This document shows, one piece after another, positions 59,750 through 64,000 of a stretch of 64,000 nt of DNA. Each line of letters begins with the position of its first letter. Position 1 is the stretch's first letter. This DNA is from Anaerosolibacter carboniphilus (lineage in GTDB: Bacteria; Bacillota; Clostridia; Peptostreptococcales; Thermotaleaceae). The position numbers and the translations under genes are program-made. Location of the stretch: contig NZ_JACHEN010000017.1 in the NCBI RefSeq assembly GCF_014205875.1, forward strand, positions 46,646 to 110,645. Direction: 5' to 3'. A model generated the notes under the pieces. That model made no database searches. It was not told where the DNA came from and saw only the letters and a list, made by a program, of their open reading frames with translations.

Positions 59750-60430
59750 TTATCTTAGATAAATAAAGATGCCTAGAAAATGGGCGACGCTACCCGAGAG
59801 CACGAAAAGGTGCCAGATAGCATGGTTATAAGGGATCTTCTTGATCGCATAAAAAACAGTGCCTAGCGTATAAATGATTCCCCCTGCCAGCAGCCACATG
59901 AGAAATCCTATGGGTACCATTTTTAGCATAGGATTGATTGCAATAACCACTAGCCAGCCCATGGCAATATATAGGGCTAATGAAACGATCTTATATTTTT
60001 CAAACTTATTATAAGTAAAGACTTTGAACAATATACCAGAAACTGCGATAATCCACACTGCTGACAATATACCGATGCGCCAGTAACCTCTCATGGCCAG
60101 CAGGGTAATCGGGGTATAGGTTCCAGCGATAAACAGGTATATGGAAGAGTGGTCAAACACTCTCAGAATTCGCTTTATCCTTTCATTTTGAAAGCTATGG
60201 TAAAGGGTTGACGATAGGTACAGGCAAATAGAACAAAAACCATAGATGCTGAATCCGACGATAGATAGGACGCTTCCCTTCCAGATTGCATAAACCAGCA
60301 AAATGGTTAAGGTCACAATACTAAACAATACACCTATACCGTGGGTGATGCTGTTGGCAATCTCTTCACCTAGCGTATATCTCTTGCTGAGTTTTGGGAC
60401 TGATTCAAGGGGAGTGGGTAAATGGCTCAT
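59750..60430 (-). CDS. trhA: Hemolysin III / PAQR family membrane protein (TrhA)
   Basis: A 226-residue, seven-helix PAQR protein: EEIANSITHGIGVLFSIV near residue 24, SSTLYHSFQ then VFDHSSIYLFIAGTYTP, and the C-terminal NHAIWHLFVLSGSVAHF. The conserved His/Asp set (H78-type, D-H-S, H-xxx-H) is present. In Bacillus, TrhA maintains membrane homeostasis. SD GGAGG precedes the ATG. Confidence 0.93.
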   Translation of the reverse strand: MSHLPTPLESVPKLSKRYTLGEEIANSITHGIGVLFSIVTLTILLVYAIWKGSVLSIVGFSIYGFCSICLYLSSTLYHSFQNERIKRILRVFDHSSIYLFIAGTYTPITLLAMRGYWRIGILSAVWIIAVSGILFKVFTYNKFEKYKIVSLALYIAMGWLVVIAINPMLKMVPIGFLMWLLAGGIIYTLGTVFYAIKKIPYNHAIWHLFVLSGSVAHFLGIFIYLR

Positions 60431-60695
60431 AAAATACCTCCAAGATAATAGTTTTGTATAGTACCCTTTTTATATTATAGAAATTAGATTTCTTTTCTAT
60501 TCATAAGAAATAACTATTATATTAAGCATATCAAATATTTCAACCCTTTTCCATATAAGAATATATATTAATGAAAGAAATGGATAATTTGTTTTAGAAT
60601 TGTTGTGCTTGATGCTTACATCCATTTATACTATCGATCACTAGGTATTTTTTGTATAATAGAGGTGAGCAGAATTATAGCAGGAAAGGATGAAT

Positions 60696-61373
60696 ATGAT
60701 GCGCAGCTTCTATTTATATTTTTTACTCTCCTATATGACAGGAAACCCATTGATTGCACTAGTTCTTGTATTTTTTGCCTATGGGCTTATGGACAAGCTT
60801 TACTTTGGGTTTTTGCCAGACTTCACAAAGGGGATTCGGGCAAATCAGCAAATCAAGAGTAATTTAAAAGAACTAACCTTGAACCCACAAAATGCTCATG
60901 CTGCCCTTACCCTAGGTATGCTATATTTTGAAAAGAAAAAATATAGAGAAGCCCTAAACTATTTTCAACATCCCAAATTGGAAAAGGATGCTTCAGCAAG
61001 CTACCACTATTATCTAGGCATGACAATGATGGAGCTTAAGGAAATAGGTTTAGGTAAAGTTTCCATCGAAAAAGCGTTAGAAATGGATCCTCGAGTAGGT
61101 TATGGACTCCCTTATATTTATTTGCTGAAAAATGAAATGAACCAGAGTATACCTGACATGAATAAGATAGAAGACCTGGAAGAGAAAATTGAAAGGTTTG
61201 GAAACACAGAAAATCTATATAGAATGGGTAGGGCGTATAGGAGTTTAGACAATAAAGAAAAGGCTAAGGAATTCTTCACCAAAGCCATAGAAACATATTC
61301 TTATTGCCCAAGAGGTCTTAAAAGACTCCATAGAAAATGGGCCATCCTATCCAGAATATATAAAGGGGTATAG
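60696..61373 (+). CDS. Membrane-anchored TPR-like protein
   Basis: A roughly 225-residue protein: N-terminal membrane helix (IALVLVFFAYGLMDKLYFGF), then TPR-like repeats (HAALTLGMLYFEKKKYREAL, YHYYLGMTMMELKEIGLGK, YRMGRAYRSLDNKEKAKEFF). SD AAAGGA suits ATG at 60696 or 60699 better than the earlier ATG at 60690. TPR proteins scaffold complexes; the partner is unknown. It stands alone with a divergent hlyIII-like gene. Confidence 0.8.
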   Translation: MMRSFYLYFLLSYMTGNPLIALVLVFFAYGLMDKLYFGFLPDFTKGIRANQQIKSNLKELTLNPQNAHAALTLGMLYFEKKKYREALNYFQHPKLEKDASASYHYYLGMTMMELKEIGLGKVSIEKALEMDPRVGYGLPYIYLLKNEMNQSIPDMNKIEDLEEKIERFGNTENLYRMGRAYRSLDNKEKAKEFFTKAIETYSYCPRGLKRLHRKWAILSRIYKGV

Positions 61374-61407
61374 GCCAAATCGGAAAGCTAGTACAAACAA
61401 AATGATG

Positions 61408-62196
61408 TTAATCAGCTACCAACGTTGATTTGCTTAATTTCCATACTACTACAAATGCCAGAGAAAATGCGATGATAATGGCAGTATTAATATCATACGG
61501 GCGTAGGGTTCTAGCGGATCCGATGATGAGCCCTGCAAACAAATAGGACAGCAGATCCCTATGCTTTTCATAGATTTTTTCCAGCATATTCGCTAGCAAT
61601 AATATGCCAGCTATACTTCCAGTTCCAAAGAAAAATAAATTTGAAATATGAAGTTCCTTGATGGAAAGAAGCATAGTGTCATATATATTTAGGATAAATA
61701 GAACTGAGCTTCCTGGTATACCAGGTATAATCATGGCGGCACTTGAAAATGCACCAGCAACAAAGAGCAACCAAGCATTTGCCTCGATACTCCTGGGAAA
61801 CATGCTAATGGACTCACCTGCGGTAAAATACCCGAAGATTACCCCGAAAAAAAGTGTTAGCAAATGTTTGATATGGGGCTTTTGCTTCACATTAATGACT
61901 GCCCTGATGGAAGCCAGTAAGGCCCCAAGAAGAAAGGCGGCAGTAATATCTCGATAGGTCAGAAAAAATACTGTAAAAATATTTCCGCCTACATATATTC
62001 CACCTGCAATGCCTAAAATCAAAGGAATATATGGCTTAATATTAAATCGTACGATATCTTTGATCATACTTTCATACATACCTAGAATAACAAAAACGGT
62101 TCCACCACTCATACCGGGCAATACGATAATGAGTCCCAATACAAAACCCTTTAATATAGAAAGCAAGTTATTCACCACCAATTTTCGTTTCAACAC
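61408..62196 (-). CDS. DUF368 (PopT-like) membrane protein
   Basis: A 262-residue, eight- to nine-helix protein with the DUF368 signature: LGLIIVLPGMSGGTVFVILG, LGALLASIRAVINVKQK, AMIIPGIPGSSVLFILNIYD. The paired PG-M/I-SGGT and PGIPGSS motifs show internal duplication. DUF368 proteins are undecaprenyl-phosphate translocases in some bacteria, parallel to DedA/UptA (here at 53.0 kb). Start GTG at 62196; the TTG next to it is equally possible, and the SD (AAGGG) is weak. Confidence 0.88.
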   Translation of the reverse strand: MLKRKLVVNNLLSILKGFVLGLIIVLPGMSGGTVFVILGMYESMIKDIVRFNIKPYIPLILGIAGGIYVGGNIFTVFFLTYRDITAAFLLGALLASIRAVINVKQKPHIKHLLTLFFGVIFGYFTAGESISMFPRSIEANAWLLFVAGAFSSAAMIIPGIPGSSVLFILNIYDTMLLSIKELHISNLFFFGTGSIAGILLLANMLEKIYEKHRDLLSYLFAGLIIGSARTLRPYDINTAIIIAFSLAFVVVWKLSKSTLVAD

Positions 62197-62420
62197 GGAA
62201 GACCCTTAGAAGTATCTTTTGAATTAAGCTAGGACAAAGTATTTCAAATGTATTATACCATATCTATTGTGCCCTTAATCTAGGTCTTTATAAAAAGTTA
62301 ATTGTTTATTAGAAAATTTGCAAGATACGCTGATTAAACAAATAATATTGTAAAATTTCAGATGATCATATAGAATGTGTTTACATAATAATTTAACATA
62401 GAACATAAGGAGGAGAAGCT

Positions 62421-63218
62421 TTGAATATTGTGATCGTAGGAGCTGGAAAAGGTGGCGTTAGTTTGATAGAATCCATAGCAAAGCTTGAGGACACGGCTAT
62501 TGTACTCGTTGTAGATGCAAACCTTGAAGCACCAGGAATAACGCTGGCAAAAGGATTAGGTATTCAATATGCCCAATCGCTGGAAGACATTGATAAATTT
62601 TCTGTAGATACAATTATTGAAGCCACAGGCAAAGAAAGCGTGGCCCAAGCACTAAATGTGAGATTTGGAAGCAGATGCAATATTATTGACTCCCACGGTG
62701 CTCGATTGATCATGTCACTGGTGGAAAGGGACATTAAAACGTTACATCGGTTAAATGATCAGCTAGTTACGATAAACAGTACAACAGGTATTGTCCAAGA
62801 GCAGCTCTTAGAGATTTCATCTTCCATAGAAACGATCCATGATATCAGTATGAAGTTGAATGATTCAAGTCAAGCTTCTACTCAATACATACAAGAGAGC
62901 GATAAGATTGTCAAATATGTAAATGGTATTGCGAAACAGACAAAGATATTAGGTATTAATGCAACCATAGAAGCAGCTAGAGCAGGGGAATATGGAAGGG
63001 GCTTCGCCGTCGTGGCAGAGGAAGTACAGAAGCTTGCCAACAGTAGTGAAGGATTTGCTAACGAGATTAATAATATATTGAAGCATTTGGCTGAAGAAAT
63101 TCAAAAAGTATTTAATGAAGTAAAAAGATTAGAGCACTTATCCCAGACTCAAGTGCAAGCATCGGACCAAGTGAATCAAGCCGTAGCTAATCTGATCGAT
63201 GATGCAAATTTTAAATAA
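62421..63218 (+). CDS. Soluble methyl-accepting chemotaxis-type protein with Rossmann-like N-terminus
   Basis: A 265-residue cytosolic protein with no membrane helix. Residues 1-105 begin [20 protein letters not shown] (GxGxxG dinucleotide loop) and look like an NAD(P)-binding homoserine-dehydrogenase-type Rossmann half. About 110-265 is a shortened MCP signalling coil including the hairpin tip [20 protein letters not shown] and [10 protein letters not shown]. It starts at TTG 62421 after AAGGAGG. It could sense redox or a nucleotide and signal to CheA/CheW; both are outside the window. Confidence 0.85.
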   Translation: MNIVIVGAGKGGVSLIESIAKLEDTAIVLVVDANLEAPGITLAKGLGIQYAQSLEDIDKFSVDTIIEATGKESVAQALNVRFGSRCNIIDSHGARLIMSLVERDIKTLHRLNDQLVTINSTTGIVQEQLLEISSSIETIHDISMKLNDSSQASTQYIQESDKIVKYVNGIAKQTKILGINATIEAARAGEYGRGFAVVAEEVQKLANSSEGFANEINNILKHLAEEIQKVFNEVKRLEHLSQTQVQASDQVNQAVANLIDDANFK

Positions 63219-63249
63219 TATATAGATAATTGAATAATAGGGATTTTAG

Positions 63250-63280
63250 CAACTCCTTTGAAAATAAGGGGTTGTTTTTA
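63250..63280 (+). terminator. Terminator of the MCP-type gene
   Basis: AACTCCTTT-GAAA-ATAAGGGGTT followed by GTTTTTATTG; the stem is imperfect. Confidence 0.7.
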
Positions 63281-63321
63281 TTGTAAAGAGATTTGGTAAG
63301 AGAAATGGAATAAAGTGGCCA

Positions 63322-63350
63322 TTGCTGTTGTTCTAAAATTATGCTATATT
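63322..63350 (+). promoter_or_regulatory. rRNA promoter P1
   Basis: TTGCTG, 17 bases, TATATT, about 370 bases upstream of the 16S gene. Confidence 0.6.
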
Positions 63351-63485
63351 ATTCTTCCGGCCCTTTTTAAGGGGTGAGGGTCAAATGGTAGGAAAAATTA
63401 CCAGTTGATTTGGGGAAAGAAACGTGGTAAGATAGATTTTGTCGTCGCGAGAAACAAGCTATAAAAATTACCATAAAAAAACTTG

Positions 63486-63514
63486 TTGACACAAAACGAC
63501 AAACATGATAATCT
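63486..63514 (+). promoter_or_regulatory. rRNA promoter P2
   Basis: TTGACA, 17 bases, TAATCT, followed by GTCGC-GCGAC and an antitermination-type segment GGTCTTTGAAAACTACACAG (63548-63567), as usual for clostridial rRNA leaders. Confidence 0.8.
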
Positions 63515-63595
63515 ATATAAGTCGCCAAAACGAGCGACACAAACTTTGGTCTTTGAAAACTACACAGTGTAAGAATTAAGCCAGCATGAATTTTT

Positions 63596-63706
63596 AGTTG
63601 TCAGTTGAAAGTTGACAGTTGAAAGTTACTAGGGAAAGGATTTAAGGTCGAAAGACCTAAGAGATAGCCCCTAAAACTTACAACTTACAACTTGGAACTT
63701 ACAACT
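63596..63706. repeat. Large inverted repeat in the rRNA leader
   Basis: Left arm 63596-63634 (AGTTGTCAGTTGAAAGTTG and following) pairs with right arm 63668-63706 (ACTTACAACTTGGAACTTAC) at about 30 of 39 positions. The loop carries the perfect inner hairpin TTAAGGTC-GAAA-GACCTAA. Arm sequence is of the same AGTTG/GGTTGAA family as elements near several gene ends. Confidence 0.8.
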
Positions 63707-63721
63707 CAAACCAGAAGATTT

Positions 63722-64000
<279 letters not shown>

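Overview
The window is low-GC DNA, densely coding on both strands, from an anaerobic spore-forming member of the Clostridia. Support for this: Shine-Dalgarno (SD) sites are strong and GTG/TTG starts are frequent; there is a flavodiiron protein, a Ni-Fe carbon monoxide dehydrogenase homologue, FeoAAB and a flavodoxin; there are spore-surface proteins (SPOCS, DUF3787, YhcN/YlaJ); and the 5' part of a Firmicutes-type 16S rRNA gene closes the window. An Alkaliphilus-like genus is my best guess from general likeness only. I saw no insertion sequence, prophage, tRNA or CRISPR array.

Layout. 1-8.5 kb: partial alcohol dehydrogenase, flavodiiron protein, secreted copper-amine-oxidase-like protein, TPP-riboswitch thiT, hemerythrin, lipoprotein, Lrp-glnA pair. 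8.7-10.9 kb: a stand-alone, atypical CooS. 11-16.8 kb: spore-surface block (two tandem SPOCS proteins, a duplicated hydrophobic Gly-rich peptide, a YhcN/YlaJ lipoprotein, a Met-rich repeat protein) with a DMT transporter and a nitroreductase inside it. 17-20.6 kb: S-layer-anchored repeat protein and a DUF1576 operon with an apparent ATT start. 20.7-23.4 kb: copper locus (copZ, csoR, HMA-TauE/SafE-cupredoxin fusion). 23.4-29.1 kb: glutamate-synthase-like protein and the FMN-riboswitch ribD-ribE-ribBA-ribH operon. 29.3-34.1 kb: znuABC-type transporter followed by a YcgR/YcgQ-like pair. 36.2-42.5 kb: iron block with five Fur-box-like sites (DUF3793, feoA-feoA-feoB plus a Cys-rich peptide, a GGDEF diguanylate cyclase, a Fur paralogue, flavodoxin). 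42.5-46.4 kb: ZIP transporter, cobalamin riboswitch, CbiX and a short CobN-like chelatase. 46.5-50.7 kb: Fur, an ECF sigma/anti-sigma pair, DppA, YibE/F. 50.8-57.8 kb: Mg2+ and K+ transport (M-box, an unlisted 32-codon ORF and mgtE; DedA, corA; a CBS protein with ktrBA), then a c-di-GMP-I riboswitch controlling a ComFB protein. 57.9-63.2 kb: alanine symporter, HlyIII, TPR protein, DUF368, soluble chemotaxis-type protein. 63.3-64 kb: rRNA promoters, a hairpin insertion in the leader, and 16S rRNA.

Much of the window is about metals and RNA-level control. Five riboswitches are recognisable (TPP, FMN, cobalamin, M-box, c-di-GMP-I), each followed by an intrinsic terminator. Copper, zinc, iron, cobalt, magnesium and potassium each have their own locus. 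Two observations connect to cyclic dinucleotides: a diguanylate cyclase under an apparent Fur box, and a c-di-GMP riboswitch upstream of comFB directly after the KtrAB potassium system. The most unusual items are the CooS with a replaced proton-path histidine, the ATT start of the DUF1576 gene, the hidden ORF before mgtE, the riboswitch-ComFB unit, the paired cobalt chelatases, and a family of hairpin repeats found near gene ends and in the rRNA leader.
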